NCBI GenBank assembly: GCA_016932015.1
Contig: JAFGDQ010000004.1
Location: 62,001 to 126,000 of the forward strand
Reading direction: 5' to 3'
DNA from: Spirochaetota bacterium
Lineage (GTDB): Bacteria > Spirochaetota > UBA4802 > JAFGDQ01
Length of the DNA: 64,000 nt
Both the position numbers and the translations under genes were made by a program. Positions 8,292 to 17,274 of the stretch are shown one piece after another. The first letter of the stretch is position 1, and every line of letters starts with the position of its first letter. Below the pieces are notes generated by a model, which was not told the origin of the DNA, did not search any database, and was given only the letters and a program-made list of their open reading frames with translations.

Positions 8292-9680
8292 ATGAATAAA
8301 AATAAAGTAAAAAAAATATCAAAAGCTCTTATGGATATTATCAGTGAAGACAAAATAATTTTAGATGCGGATATACTGGAAAAATATTCAAGAGATGAAA
8401 CATCTGATGTATCATTCAAACCGGACATAGTCGTAAGAGCAGATTCTGTAAAAGACGTAAGCAAAATAATGAAAATCTGTTCACAATACAGGATGCCGGT
8501 TATTCCAAGGGGTGCCGGAACCGGAGTAACAGGCGGGGCAATTCCTGTGCAGGGCGGCCTTATTCTCTCTCTGGAAAAAATGAATAATATTCTGGAAATA
8601 GATAAAGAGAATATGATCGCTGTTGTTGAACCAGGAGTGATTACCGGAAATCTGCAGGATGCTGTTCTTGAACACGGACTGATGTATCCTCCTGACCCGG
8701 CAAGCCTTGATTCATGTTCAATCGGGGGAAACGTGTCGGAAGGCGCCGGAGGGCCTAAAGCCGTTAAATACGGAACAACAAAGGATTACATTACAGGGCT
8801 TGAATTTGTACTGCCGAACGGCGACATTATAAATACAGGCGGTAAAATCGTTAAAAACGCGACAGGCTATAATCTTGCAGGAATTGTAATCGGCTCGGAA
8901 GGCACTCTTGCTGTTATTACAAAAATTTATCTGAAACTGATTCCCGCACCGGCAAACGTTATTGATCTACTTATACCATTCGATTCGCTTGAAGACGCAC
9001 TGAATGTTGTACCTGTTCTGATGCTTAACAAAATCGTACCTTCTACTATTGAATTTATGGAAAGGGACGCAATTCAGCTGGTTCAGGAATTTATACACGA
9101 AGACAATTCCTGGAAAGACGCGGGAGCGCATTTACTAATACAGATAGACGGCAGCTCCGAAGAAATGGTTATGAATGATCTGCACAAGCTGAGCAATATT
9201 ATAAAAACCAAATACGAAATAATGGTCGCGGAATCAAAAAGCCAGAAAGACAGGATATGGAAAATTAGAAGATCAATCAGAGAAGCTATTGAAAGTACAA
9301 GCAGCGTTTTTCTTGCAGAAGACACTGTCGTGCCCAGAGCAAAAATCCCGGAGTTTGTAAAGGACGTTAAGGATTATCTCAATTCGCAGAATTTTCAGTC
9401 TGCAATTTTTGGTCACGCTGGTGACGGCAATGTTCATATTGACGTACTTAAAGGCGACATGGATTACGCTGAATGGCAGAAGATCCTTCCTGTGATCAAA
9501 AAGAATATTTATGAAAGAGCAATCAGGTACGGCGGAATGATAACAGGAGAGCACGGCATAGGACTCATAAAGAAAGACTATCTCGGAATTGCACTCTCAA
9601 AAGAAAGCATAGAGTTATCGAAACGGATAAAAGCAGCATTCGATCCTGACATGATACTGAATCCAGGGAAAATATTTTGA
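8292..9680 (+). CDS. FAD-linked oxidase, GlcD/D-lactate dehydrogenase type
   Basis: The 462-residue protein has the complete FAD-binding PCMH fold (about 40-220), with the pyrophosphate-binding 'PRGAGTGVTGGA' (72-83), and the C-terminal FAD-oxidase domain ending in 'GHAGDGNVHIDV' and 'GEHGIGLIKKDYL'. The family oxidises D-2-hydroxy acids (glycolate, D-lactate, 2-hydroxyglutarate) and passes electrons to a quinone or an electron-transfer flavoprotein. No GlcE or GlcF subunit, permease or EtfAB is adjacent, so the physiological acceptor is open. The gene is transcribed alone, ending at a strong terminator. The start ATG has no clear ribosome binding site, but no better in-frame start is available. 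Confidence 0.92.
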   Translation: MNKNKVKKISKALMDIISEDKIILDADILEKYSRDETSDVSFKPDIVVRADSVKDVSKIMKICSQYRMPVIPRGAGTGVTGGAIPVQGGLILSLEKMNNILEIDKENMIAVVEPGVITGNLQDAVLEHGLMYPPDPASLDSCSIGGNVSEGAGGPKAVKYGTTKDYITGLEFVLPNGDIINTGGKIVKNATGYNLAGIVIGSEGTLAVITKIYLKLIPAPANVIDLLIPFDSLEDALNVVPVLMLNKIVPSTIEFMERDAIQLVQEFIHEDNSWKDAGAHLLIQIDGSSEEMVMNDLHKLSNIIKTKYEIMVAESKSQKDRIWKIRRSIREAIESTSSVFLAEDTVVPRAKIPEFVKDVKDYLNSQNFQSAIFGHAGDGNVHIDVLKGDMDYAEWQKILPVIKKNIYERAIRYGGMITGEHGIGLIKKDYLGIALSKESIELSKRIKAAFDPDMILNPGKIF

Positions 9681-9707
9681 GGAGTATAATAAAAAGGCAT
9701 TACTTTT

Positions 9708-9739
9708 AGAATCGTCCGGTATTACCGGACGATTCTTTT
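9708..9739 (+). terminator. Rho-independent terminator after the FAD oxidase
   Basis: A perfect 13-bp stem (9708-9720 with 9724-9736, arm AGAATCGTCCGGT) has a 3-base loop and is followed by T residues (9736-9739). It lies 28 bases past the stop codon. Confidence 0.85.
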
Positions 9740-9751
9740 GAAACGAAAGTA

Positions 9752-10099
9752 TTATTCTTTTTCAGTGAATGTTAGAGCTGTAGATGATGATTTATCATCT
9801 TCACTTGGCGCATAATACGTAAAATCATCACAAGAAGAACCACCACCTGTTATATTTAATGTGTAATGATGATCTTCTTCGGGAGCATCGAATGTAATTG
9901 TCTCACATGTATAGTATGTAATATCAAATGTAAATTTACCACTTTTAAGCGGAATCTCTTTGTAACTTGAAAGCTGATATGGATTAACATCACCAAGACC
10001 AGCTCCGGCAAATGTTACGTTAGAAAGAGTATAATTAGTATCATTATCAACCCGCCCGTATGCAACTGGATCTTCATCATCACCACACATAGCACCCAT
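9752..10099 (-). pseudogene. Small secreted or lipoprotein-like protein with a probable frameshift in its signal peptide
   Basis: The intact frame starts at an internal ATG (10099) and gives 115 acidic residues with four cysteines. In-frame codons upstream encode 'HVLLLTFVLSATMGAMCGD', which looks like a signal peptide with a lipobox-like cysteine. No start codon exists in that frame before a TGA. An ATG at 10133-10135 lies one base out of frame with it, just before TTTT. Adding one base there would give a normal lipoprotein start. Either the gene is newly broken, the homopolymer is misread, or the true protein begins at 10099. No ribosome binding site precedes either start. Function unknown; no family recognised. 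Confidence 0.45.
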
Positions 10100-10260
10100 T
10101 GTTGCTGATAGTACAAAAGTTAATAGTAAAACATGAAAAAATAATCAGTCAAGTTTTTTAATATATAGCATAATTTTTAAAAAATACTGTAAATCCTTTA
10201 ATAAATGTAAGGTGTTTGTGTATATATTAATATAAGAAAAAATACAAAAGGAGGATATTC

Positions 10261-10689
10261 GTGGCTACAGCAAAACTTAATCCTGTAATTCTATCAATAA
10301 GCGGAAGATTCGGCAATTCCGTTTTTTACGTAAACCGGAACAAACAATGCGTACGCAGTTATGTTGTACCGCGAAATCCGAATACACTGCTTCAGAAAGA
10401 GGTACGTAAAAATTTTACCGATGCAGTAAAGTCATGGCAACAGATTTCTCCGGAAGAAAAATACGCCTACGCAAGAAAAGCACGCGGGCTTGGCATGAGC
10501 GGGTACAATCTTTATATATCTGAATTTATGACCGGAAGAAAAGCAGCGCGAAAGAAGTATAAAACTTCAGGTACAGTCTGCATATTTCAGGAGAATATGA
10601 CCACCCTTGACCGTATCCACTCCGTTTCAATACCGTACATGCTCTTGTGTGAAGCAAGTGAACAATATTCCGGCACAGGATTCGGATAA
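10261..10689 (+). CDS. Conserved hypothetical protein (142 aa)
   Basis: The start is GTG, chosen because an AGGAGG ribosome binding site lies 7 bases upstream. The protein is basic and soluble. Its N-terminal half has the pattern 'SGRFGNSVFYVNRNKQCVRS' (14-33), then 'PRNPNT', a W/EK region ('SWQQISPEEKYAYARKA') and 'GMSGYNLYI'. I associate this pattern with small hypothetical proteins of unknown role found in spirochaetes and some prophage-like settings, but I cannot name a family. The last 45 residues are not obviously conserved. It is followed at 137 bases by a membrane protein on the same strand. Confidence 0.6.
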   Translation: MATAKLNPVILSISGRFGNSVFYVNRNKQCVRSYVVPRNPNTLLQKEVRKNFTDAVKSWQQISPEEKYAYARKARGLGMSGYNLYISEFMTGRKAARKKYKTSGTVCIFQENMTTLDRIHSVSIPYMLLCEASEQYSGTGFG

Positions 10690-10825
10690 AACGGCAAATA
10701 CTTATGACAACATAGTTTCGCAAAAAGTCTAATATAAGTAACACATGTTATTCTTGACAATTTTAAACATTCATATTAAAATACTGATTATGTATATATT
10801 CTAAAACTAATTGGGGGTTAATTAT

Positions 10826-11380
10826 ATGGCAGATAAAAAAGCTGCTGCTGCAGCAGTACAGATGATCATTATAGGAGTAATTCTGCAGTCATGCTCTCCG
10901 ATAATCGGAGTGCTGCTCGGGCTTTTTATGGGTTTTGGTGCAATAGTTGTTGCAATGCTTATTTCACTTGCAGGTTTTATACTTTTCTTCCTTGGAATAA
11001 AAGATTTCAGAGTAGGATTTGATGATGAAAATGGAGTCAAAGGCTCCCAGAATCTTTTTATCGCAGCAATAATAGGTATCGTAGCTGCTATACTCGGAAT
11101 TATACCTGTTATCAGTATTCTTGGCGCAATAGCAGGACTTGTAGCATTTATTTTTATGATTCTCGGATACCTGAAGCTGAAAACAAGCACTGGTTATGGT
11201 GATGACGGAAGAGAAGGCGCGAATCTCCTTTTTATAGGCGCAATAGTATCCATTATCGGAGCAATTATAGGATTTATCCCTATTGCAGGAACTATCATAG
11301 CTGCAATAATTTCACTTGTTTGTCTTGTTCTCTACTTTATGGGATGGACAAAAATTAAAAACGCATTACAGGCTGCATAG
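10826..11380 (+). CDS. Integral membrane protein made of three internal repeats
   Basis: The ATG at 10826 is preferred over an in-frame TTG at 10811 because GGGGGT (10813-10818) is a suitable ribosome binding site for it. The 184-residue product is nearly all hydrophobic, with about six helices. Three units can be aligned by eye (about 7-62, 73-121 and 131-180). Each has two helices, a G/I/P-rich turn ('GIIPVISILGAI', 'GFIPIAGTIIAA') and a final 'F(L/M)G(I/Y/W)xK(hydrophobic)K/R'. This suggests triplication of a two-helix hairpin. No charged transport motif is seen. Family and function are unknown. Confidence 0.75.
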   Translation: MADKKAAAAAVQMIIIGVILQSCSPIIGVLLGLFMGFGAIVVAMLISLAGFILFFLGIKDFRVGFDDENGVKGSQNLFIAAIIGIVAAILGIIPVISILGAIAGLVAFIFMILGYLKLKTSTGYGDDGREGANLLFIGAIVSIIGAIIGFIPIAGTIIAAIISLVCLVLYFMGWTKIKNALQAA

Positions 11381-11400
11381 AATACTTTTATATGCAATAG

Positions 11401-11437
11401 ATCCTGCAGGGCAGTCAGCATTCAAACCCTGCAGGAT
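11401..11437 (+). terminator. Hairpin terminator after the repeat membrane protein
   Basis: A perfect 11-bp stem ATCCTGCAGGG (11401-11411) pairs with 11427-11437 across a 15-base loop. AAAATTTTT follows, giving a weak T tract. It begins 20 bases after the stop codon. Confidence 0.6.
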
Positions 11438-11509
11438 AAAATTTTTGAATCATCAGTCCAATACCTACCCGCTACATTTAAAAATATTCTTTATCGTGTA
11501 ATTTTTAAC

Positions 11510-12544
11510 TTGCAGATTTTCTCACAGAATTATTCTAATGTCATGCTTCCGGAATCTTTTCCATATTGTTTCGCACCGCTGGATAATCTGAGCAATTATG
11601 TACTCAGACGTTTAATTGCGTCCACGCTGCCTTCAGGTACACAAATGGCATTTTTCAGTCCCGCGATAAACCCGTCTTCAGTAATTTACAAAAAAATTAA
11701 TATAAGAGAAAATCTTCCTGTTAATCCGGGTGAAATCCTGTATTATAACCTGATGCACGGCAATCCGGACATTATTGCTGCAGGAATGGAAAAGATGCTC
11801 GAATTAAAACCCGCAGGTTTTAATCTGAATTGCGGATGTTCAAGATCAAAGATCAAAAAAAGAGACATGCCTCCTGTTGGTGTTGCTCTTATGGAGCACC
11901 CTGCTCTCGTAGCTGATATTATAAAAACCGCAAAAAAAAATTTCCCTGATGTTCATTTCAGCATAAAAATAAGAGCCGGGGTCAAACATAACCTGGCGGC
12001 ACTTTTTGATTTCTGCAGACAGGCAGAGGACGCAGGTGCAGACGCTATCATCTTTCATGCAAGGTCAGCAGAAGATCAGTTTAAAAGGCCTGCACGGCAT
12101 CAGCTTTTCAGTGAACTTAAAAAACATGTAAAAGTTCCGCTGATTGGAAACGGGGATATCATCAATGACGAACAGGCTGTATTAATTAAAGAAAAATATG
12201 AGCTGGGCGGAATAATGATAGGCAGAGGCGCTCTTTTTTCTCCGGGAATTTTCCGTGCTATTGCCTGCAGGCTTAATGGAAATCCTATTCCCCATCCTGT
12301 TATGACACAGAGCGAAATAAAAAATTTTCTTCTTGATTTTGTAAATATTATGGACAATGATTTCGGAACAGCAGTCATGCTTCGCAGGACAAGGCTGCTT
12401 GCCCGCTGGCTGTGCAAAAGCTTAGAGTTCGGCCTTACTCTGGACGGAAATTTTCACAAAGCAAAAACACTTAAAGATACAATTTCATTCATAAATGATT
12501 TCTTTGAAAAGCCTAAAAGACAGTACAGAGAAGCTTCTTTATAA
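11510..12544 (+). CDS. tRNA-dihydrouridine synthase family protein (divergent)
   Basis: The 344-residue frame opens at TTG (11510); an in-frame ATG at 11543 is an equally likely start, and neither has a good ribosome binding site. Dus features are clear: FMN-barrel opening 'CFAPLDNLSNYVLRR', 'FNLNCGCSRSK' (catalytic-type cysteine, but GCS instead of the usual GCP), 'FSIKIRAGVK', 'GADAIIFHARSAEDQFKRP', 'VPLIGNGDIIN' and 'GGIMIGRGALFSPGIF'. Dus enzymes reduce uridine to dihydrouridine in tRNA D-loops using FMN and NADPH. A short insertion between the GCSRSK motif and 'GVALMEHP', with weak N-terminal conservation, puts it in a divergent subgroup. It is monocistronic. Confidence 0.85.
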   Translation: MQIFSQNYSNVMLPESFPYCFAPLDNLSNYVLRRLIASTLPSGTQMAFFSPAINPSSVIYKKINIRENLPVNPGEILYYNLMHGNPDIIAAGMEKMLELKPAGFNLNCGCSRSKIKKRDMPPVGVALMEHPALVADIIKTAKKNFPDVHFSIKIRAGVKHNLAALFDFCRQAEDAGADAIIFHARSAEDQFKRPARHQLFSELKKHVKVPLIGNGDIINDEQAVLIKEKYELGGIMIGRGALFSPGIFRAIACRLNGNPIPHPVMTQSEIKNFLLDFVNIMDNDFGTAVMLRRTRLLARWLCKSLEFGLTLDGNFHKAKTLKDTISFINDFFEKPKRQYREASL

Positions 12545-13024
12545 TTATTTAAACAGTTAAATCAATAACGGAAATTAAACTTCACCAATAAGTTATTCAG
12601 AAATAAAAATTGAGTTCGTCTCTCAGATTCATGATTTATTCAATTTATTCGAAAATAATTTCAAAATTACTAAAAACATCAACATTATATAAAATTTATA
12701 TACTTCGCAGGTTTTGTTTATTTGCATGAAGTTTTCCGGCAAATTAATTAAAATAAAGATACTAAACACTAATAATCACGTTTCTCAAATCCATAACATA
12801 AAAAATTATATAATAAAAAAACCTTTGACGCTTTTAGCTTACATATAGTCAAATTACACATTGAGATATAATTTGATAAACCTGCCTCAAATTATTTGTA
12901 GGTTAGTAATTTTTTATAAAACTCAACTCACTTATTTTGCAGATTATCATTATTTCACGGAAAAAACCCAATTACATTTATACAAACTACATCAGTGTAA
13001 GCTTTTGAAAGGAATTAACAATAT
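12545..13024. other. 480-base A+T-rich noncoding region
   Basis: No open frame, tRNA or strong hairpin is visible. The right end holds AAAGGA, the ribosome binding site of the MFS gene. A weak inverted repeat (AACCT near 12889, AGGTT near 12900) is not convincing. Confidence 0.5.
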
Positions 13025-14281
13025 ATGAAGAATACAGTTACAGGATCAAAAGTCACAATCTGGAACCGAAATTTTGTCTGCGTAGTATTAACTAATTTCA
13101 TGCTTTGTGTTGCGCATTTTTCAGTTAACCCGCTTGTGGCATCATACGCGGTTCATCTCGGATCAACAGCTCTTATCATGGGACTTCTGACAGGCCTTTT
13201 TTTCGGTGTTGCTTTTGCCATGAGGCCTGTTGCCGGACCGGTAACAACAAAGTTTGATAAACGCAAACTGATGATAATGGTATTTGCTCTTGGAGGATTT
13301 GTAAATATAGGATACGCGCTCTTTCATAACATACCCTCTTTTGTTGTTTTCAGATTTCTCCATGGCGTCCAGTACAGCCTGGTTGGATCTCTCATTATGA
13401 CACTTGCAGGAGACAATCTGCCTAAAGAAAAAATGGCATCCGGCATGGGCTTTTACGGGCTTGGCGGAGCAGTCGGTATGGCAATCGGCCCAAGCATTGG
13501 CATTAACCTTTTAAAAACAGGTACTGAATTCAAAAATGAGAGTTTCGGTTTTACCTGCGTATTTCTATTCGCTATGGTAATTCTTTTTCTCGCGGTCATA
13601 CCAAGTTATATTCTGTCACCTGACAGGAAATCGGAAGAAGATAAAAAGAATACAGGAGCATGGTATAAAAATATTGCCTCTGTGCACGCGATTCCTGCAA
13701 CAGTTGTTATGTTCTTTATAATAATAGGCTGGGCTGTTTATAATGCCTATATTGTTGAGTTTTCAAGAGAACTTGGAATTGCTGGAATAAGCGCATTCTT
13801 TACGGTACTTGCATTTGTTCTTATAATTTCAAGGCCTTTAAGCGGCTGGCTGTCAGACAGATTCGGAGTAGCAATGGTCATTATTCCTGCTATCATAATA
13901 TTCGGGATTTCGTTTATAATAGTCGGAATGAGCAAATCATTGCCTTTAATGCTGGTTGGAGCGGGTCTTGCCGCAATCGGATACGGCTCAACACAGCCGG
14001 CCCTGCTTTCCATGTGCATTCAGTCTGAAACATCGCTGAAGCGCGCAGTTGCCAGCAATACCATGTATATAGGAATTGACTTCGGTTTTTTTCTCGGGCC
14101 CATTATTGGAAGTATTATTTTTGAAATGTATAATTTTGCCGATATGTTCAAATCCGTATCAATTATCCAGGTTCTCGGCCTGATCAGCTTTATTATTATA
14201 CTGCCGATATATCACCGCAGGCGTAATACACTTGATAAAGTAGAAATAAACTCATCACTTTGTGAGGCAGTCAGAGGATAG
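13025..14281 (+). CDS. Major facilitator superfamily transporter
   Basis: The 418-residue protein has the 12-helix MFS layout: a cytoplasmic N-terminus, the motif A-like 'AMRPVAGPVTTKFDKRKLMI' loop between helices 2 and 3 (D-x-x-x-R-K type), 'FLHGVQYSLVGSLIMTLAGD' (helix 4), a central loop rich in K and E (about 195-215), and a second motif A-like 'ISRPLSGWLSDRFG' in the C-terminal half. This resembles YfcJ/YhhS/staphylopine-export-type drug:H+ antiporters. The substrate is unknown. It stands alone with an AAAGGA ribosome binding site and convergent downstream crotonase gene. Family level is sure; direction of transport is inference. Confidence 0.9.
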   Translation: MKNTVTGSKVTIWNRNFVCVVLTNFMLCVAHFSVNPLVASYAVHLGSTALIMGLLTGLFFGVAFAMRPVAGPVTTKFDKRKLMIMVFALGGFVNIGYALFHNIPSFVVFRFLHGVQYSLVGSLIMTLAGDNLPKEKMASGMGFYGLGGAVGMAIGPSIGINLLKTGTEFKNESFGFTCVFLFAMVILFLAVIPSYILSPDRKSEEDKKNTGAWYKNIASVHAIPATVVMFFIIIGWAVYNAYIVEFSRELGIAGISAFFTVLAFVLIISRPLSGWLSDRFGVAMVIIPAIIIFGISFIIVGMSKSLPLMLVGAGLAAIGYGSTQPALLSMCIQSETSLKRAVASNTMYIGIDFGFFLGPIIGSIIFEMYNFADMFKSVSIIQVLGLISFIIILPIYHRRRNTLDKVEINSSLCEAVRG

Positions 14282-14336
14282 CCTTTTAGCATAAATATGC
14301 AGCGCATTCTCTGCTCCTGCACATTTTAAATTAATA

Positions 14337-14361
14337 AGCCGGACAGATTATATGCCCGGCT
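14337..14361. terminator. Hairpin between convergent MFS and crotonase genes
   Basis: Arms AGCCGG.CA (14337-14345) and TG.CCGGCT (14353-14361) pair with one mismatch across a 7-base loop. No strong T tract is present on the plus strand; on the minus strand TTATTAATTT follows. It may serve one or both convergent genes. Confidence 0.45.
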
Positions 14362-14405
14362 AAGATTATATTCCAGCGAATAAATTATAAATTTAATATT
14401 TTCCT

Positions 14406-15185
14406 TTATTGATTCTTATAATCCGGCTTTCTTTTTTCAAGAAAAGCTTTCATGCCTTCTTTCTGATCCTGTGTGCCGAACAGTCCGTGGAAAGCCTCTC
14501 TTTCAAGATTAAGAGCAGCGTCAATAGAAAGCCCCCGCCCTTTATTCATAACCCGTTTTGCCGCAGCAAGGGCACACGGGCCCTTTGACATTACTGCTTT
14601 TGCTTTTTCTATGACTTTACTCATAAGCTCCTCAGGCTCAAATACCTCAGCTACAAGGCCAATCCGTTTAGCTTCGTCAGCGTCTATCATATCGCATGAA
14701 AACACAAGTTCTCTTGCCTTATTGATTCCGACAACATAGGCAAGCCTCTGGGTTCCTCCAAATCCCGGGATTATTCCAAGGCTTACTTCAGGCTGGCCGA
14801 ATCTGGCTTTTGTTGACGCATAAATAAAATCACACGCGAGAGTCAGCTCCATTCCACCTCCGAGAGCAAAACCGTTAACGGCAGCCAGGACAGGTTTGCT
14901 CATGTTTTCAAAAGAACACATAATACTGTGGCCGAGTTCCGTGAATTTCAATGCCTCAAGAGTTGTCATATTCTTCATGGCATCAATGTCAGCTCCGGCA
15001 ACAAAGGAACGCCCCTCTCCTGTAAGAATAACAGAACCTATAGAGTCATCACTTTCAACTTCCTTTACAACTGATGATAAATCATAAAGGACATCCGCAT
15101 TCAGGGCATTAAGAACATCCGGGCGGTTGATTGTAATTGCTGCAATTCCGTCACTGATTTCAAACTTAATTGTATTATAACTCAT
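14406..15185 (-). CDS. Enoyl-CoA hydratase / crotonase family protein
   Basis: The 259-residue protein is full length for a crotonase. The oxyanion-hole segment 'VAGADIDAM' (62-70), 'NGFALGGGMELTLACD' (104-119) and 'ARFGQPEVSLGIIPGFGGTQ' (127-146) are intact. Both catalytic glutamates of hydratases are present (Glu113 and Glu133). It most resembles 3-hydroxybutyryl-CoA dehydratases (Crt), which hydrate crotonyl-CoA or dehydrate 3-hydroxybutyryl-CoA in the cytoplasm. No acyl-CoA dehydrogenase, Etf or thiolase lies nearby, so the pathway (butyrate-type fermentation or beta-oxidation) is inference. It follows the vWA gene on the same strand after 105 bases and is probably transcribed separately. 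Confidence 0.93.
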   Translation of the reverse strand: MSYNTIKFEISDGIAAITINRPDVLNALNADVLYDLSSVVKEVESDDSIGSVILTGEGRSFVAGADIDAMKNMTTLEALKFTELGHSIMCSFENMSKPVLAAVNGFALGGGMELTLACDFIYASTKARFGQPEVSLGIIPGFGGTQRLAYVVGINKARELVFSCDMIDADEAKRIGLVAEVFEPEELMSKVIEKAKAVMSKGPCALAAAKRVMNKGRGLSIDAALNLEREAFHGLFGTQDQKEGMKAFLEKRKPDYKNQ

Positions 15186-15290
15186 TTGGTAACTCCTGTT
15201 TTTTTATTTGTTTGATCACTAAAATCAATAATAGCGGAGCAATAATAAACAGTTATTTAATCTGTATTATTTGCCAAGTAAAATTTTGAA

Positions 15291-16343
15291 TTAAAAGCCG
15301 ATATAAAATCCGTTATTCCTGGCAGCAAGCTTTTTAAGAAAATCCACAGCCAGAGTATCTTCCTGATTTCTGAATTCAGCTCCAATGCCCACAGTAAAAA
15401 TCTTTTTGCCGGAAGAATTTTTCTCTTTAATATACTCAAGCAACTCATCTTTTGTTGACTGTTTTTTTCTTATTGAATCAGGCTGCCCGTCGCTGAACAG
15501 TATCACTCCCTGCGCGTCTTTATACCTGTTGTCTGTCAATACGAAATCAAGCGCGGCTTTTGTAGGTGTATCGTGATACGCCTTAAGGCACGCGATTTTT
15601 TTATAAAACTCATATTTATCTTCTTCAGACAGAACTCTTTTTAAATTTCCTTCAAAGTAACCGTATTTATAGCAGGTCAAAGCCTGGTTATCATAAGCTT
15701 CATCTCTCATGTCATATGCTTTACATTCAGCGGATATTTCCGGTTTGATCTTAAAATCAGGAAAGATCTTTCTGTTTATATTTTCTTCAAAGGCAGGGAA
15801 AAAAACAATATCAATATAATATTCACGGTCCATACCAGCGATAAACATCTTGAGAGCAGCCTTTACCTGGGAAAGACGGTCCTCATTGTACTTATTGTTC
15901 TCAGGCGCCATACTTCCTGAGAGGTCAATGATCATAACAATTTTCTTCGGTATCCTGAAGGCCATTACATCTTCATCAGCCTGGGGAGTACTTTGAAAAA
16001 GTTCCTTCTTTAGATCCGAAATTTTATCAATTGTCAGTTTGACCTTGTCTGCTGTTGCGTCTATTATTCCTGTTATATTAAATACTTTGTCAGCAGTTTC
16101 CTTATCCGCGGCTGTCTTTTTCTGCAGTTCCTCTTTTGTTTTCTTTAATTCATTATTGCTCTCAATAAGCTTCTCAGTAGTAGCCGTAAGCTCCTCTTTT
16201 ATATCCTGACATGACATGGACTCTTCGCCGATCTTCTGTGTCAGCAGCACAATCATTATTATCATGACAGCGCCGAGTGCCCCAGTCATTACATCAAGCA
16301 TGGATATATTGAATATGTTAAAGTCTCTGTTCGGACGTCTCAT
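15291..16343 (-). CDS. Membrane-anchored von Willebrand factor A protein with ExbD/MotB-like N-terminus
   Basis: The 350-residue protein starts with a short cytoplasmic tail, then a single helix (about 15-35) with an aspartate at its start in 'NISMLDVMTGALGAV' (Asp17). This is the position of the proton-carrying Asp in ExbD, TolR and MotB. A coiled coil (about 46-115) leads to a vWA domain (135-350) with a complete MIDAS: DLSGS (140-144), a threonine in 'HDTPTKAAL' (259/261) and Asp285 in 'FSDGQPD'. The vWA domain would lie in the periplasm and bind a protein through a metal. It takes the place of the peptidoglycan-binding domain of MotB. The MotA/ExbB-like gene is 38 bases upstream. See findings. 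Confidence 0.85.
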   Translation of the reverse strand: MRRPNRDFNIFNISMLDVMTGALGAVMIIMIVLLTQKIGEESMSCQDIKEELTATTEKLIESNNELKKTKEELQKKTAADKETADKVFNITGIIDATADKVKLTIDKISDLKKELFQSTPQADEDVMAFRIPKKIVMIIDLSGSMAPENNKYNEDRLSQVKAALKMFIAGMDREYYIDIVFFPAFEENINRKIFPDFKIKPEISAECKAYDMRDEAYDNQALTCYKYGYFEGNLKRVLSEEDKYEFYKKIACLKAYHDTPTKAALDFVLTDNRYKDAQGVILFSDGQPDSIRKKQSTKDELLEYIKEKNSSGKKIFTVGIGAEFRNQEDTLAVDFLKKLAARNNGFYIGF

Positions 16344-16381
16344 AAATAAATGCCTGAATTAATGGTTTCCATGAAACCGTG

Positions 16382-17161
16382 TTATTCTTTTATGGAAAGC
16401 TTATTAATAAGATTTGTTAATACATATTTTCCTGATTTATTCAGAACCTCTTCTTCTCCGCGCTGAATTATATGCAGAATAAATACAAAGATCGCGCTCA
16501 ATACGAGAGCTACTATAGTTGTAGAAAAGGCAAAACCAAGATCTGAAGCAAGCGCCCTGAACTGGGCTACCTTATCTGTCTGGGATCCCATAAACTTTAC
16601 AATATCCAGTTTACCGAGTGCTTCGGAAATTCCAACAACTGTTCCGATAAAACCGAACGTGGGAATAGCCCATACAATGTAGCGGCTCATTGAATAACGC
16701 AAATCAAGCCAGTGTATATTCAGCTCAAGGTTGCTGTTCAGTACGGAAATGGTATCGCTTACTGAATGCGATTTAATATACTGGTTTATGCAGTTGTTAA
16801 TAAGCCCAGGAAGAAAAGCCTCTCCTCTTACAACAGCATTAATCACATTATTCCTTATTTTTTCAATTTCTTCAACGCATTTTAAAGTTGTATCATGCCC
16901 TTCAGGAAGAAAGCCGGATCTTTTCAGAAATACATTTTCCTCATAAGTGCTGAGCCAGCGCACCCATAGCTGGCCAAGGCCGATAAAAAAAAGAAGATAC
17001 ATAAGATTATAAAGGGTAAACGGATAATATGAGGAGTCCGTTCCGAAAAGCATTACACCCGCTGTTCCGGATCCGAGAAAAACAGTGAAAAGGGCAATGA
17101 AGACAACCGTGACAACAACCGATATTCCAACCGCGATCCATTCTCTTCTCACATGACTCAT
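16382..17161 (-). CDS. MotA/TolQ/ExbB-like proton channel protein
   Basis: The 259-residue protein has four membrane helices (about 9-31, 48-70, 161-180, 208-232) and a cytoplasmic loop between helices 2 and 3. The last two helices carry the family signature: 'WAIPTFGFIGTVVGISEAL' with Thr173, and 'AFSTTIVALVLSAIF' with Thr214/215. These match the pore threonines and glycines of ExbB and TolQ. Such proteins form a pentamer around a dimer of ExbD/MotB-type rods and turn proton flow into rotation. The partner would be the vWA protein, encoded immediately downstream. The extra first pair of helices resembles MotA more than ExbB. Confidence 0.88.
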   Translation of the reverse strand: MSHVRREWIAVGISVVVTVVFIALFTVFLGSGTAGVMLFGTDSSYYPFTLYNLMYLLFFIGLGQLWVRWLSTYEENVFLKRSGFLPEGHDTTLKCVEEIEKIRNNVINAVVRGEAFLPGLINNCINQYIKSHSVSDTISVLNSNLELNIHWLDLRYSMSRYIVWAIPTFGFIGTVVGISEALGKLDIVKFMGSQTDKVAQFRALASDLGFAFSTTIVALVLSAIFVFILHIIQRGEEEVLNKSGKYVLTNLINKLSIKE

Positions 17162-17274
17162 GCTGAAACCTCCTGAAAAAATTCACCCGGAAAATGTTAC
17201 CAATGGGCCTTCTGCCAAACGGTATTTTCCTGTATTTAGTTTATATTTACATAACTTGTTACATATTTATTGTA

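Noticed and set aside
15291-17161. Zorya anti-phage system
   Set aside because: The channel protein lacks the long ZorA cytoplasmic tail, the partner has vWA instead of an OmpA-like domain, and no ZorC, ZorD or ZorE gene is nearby.
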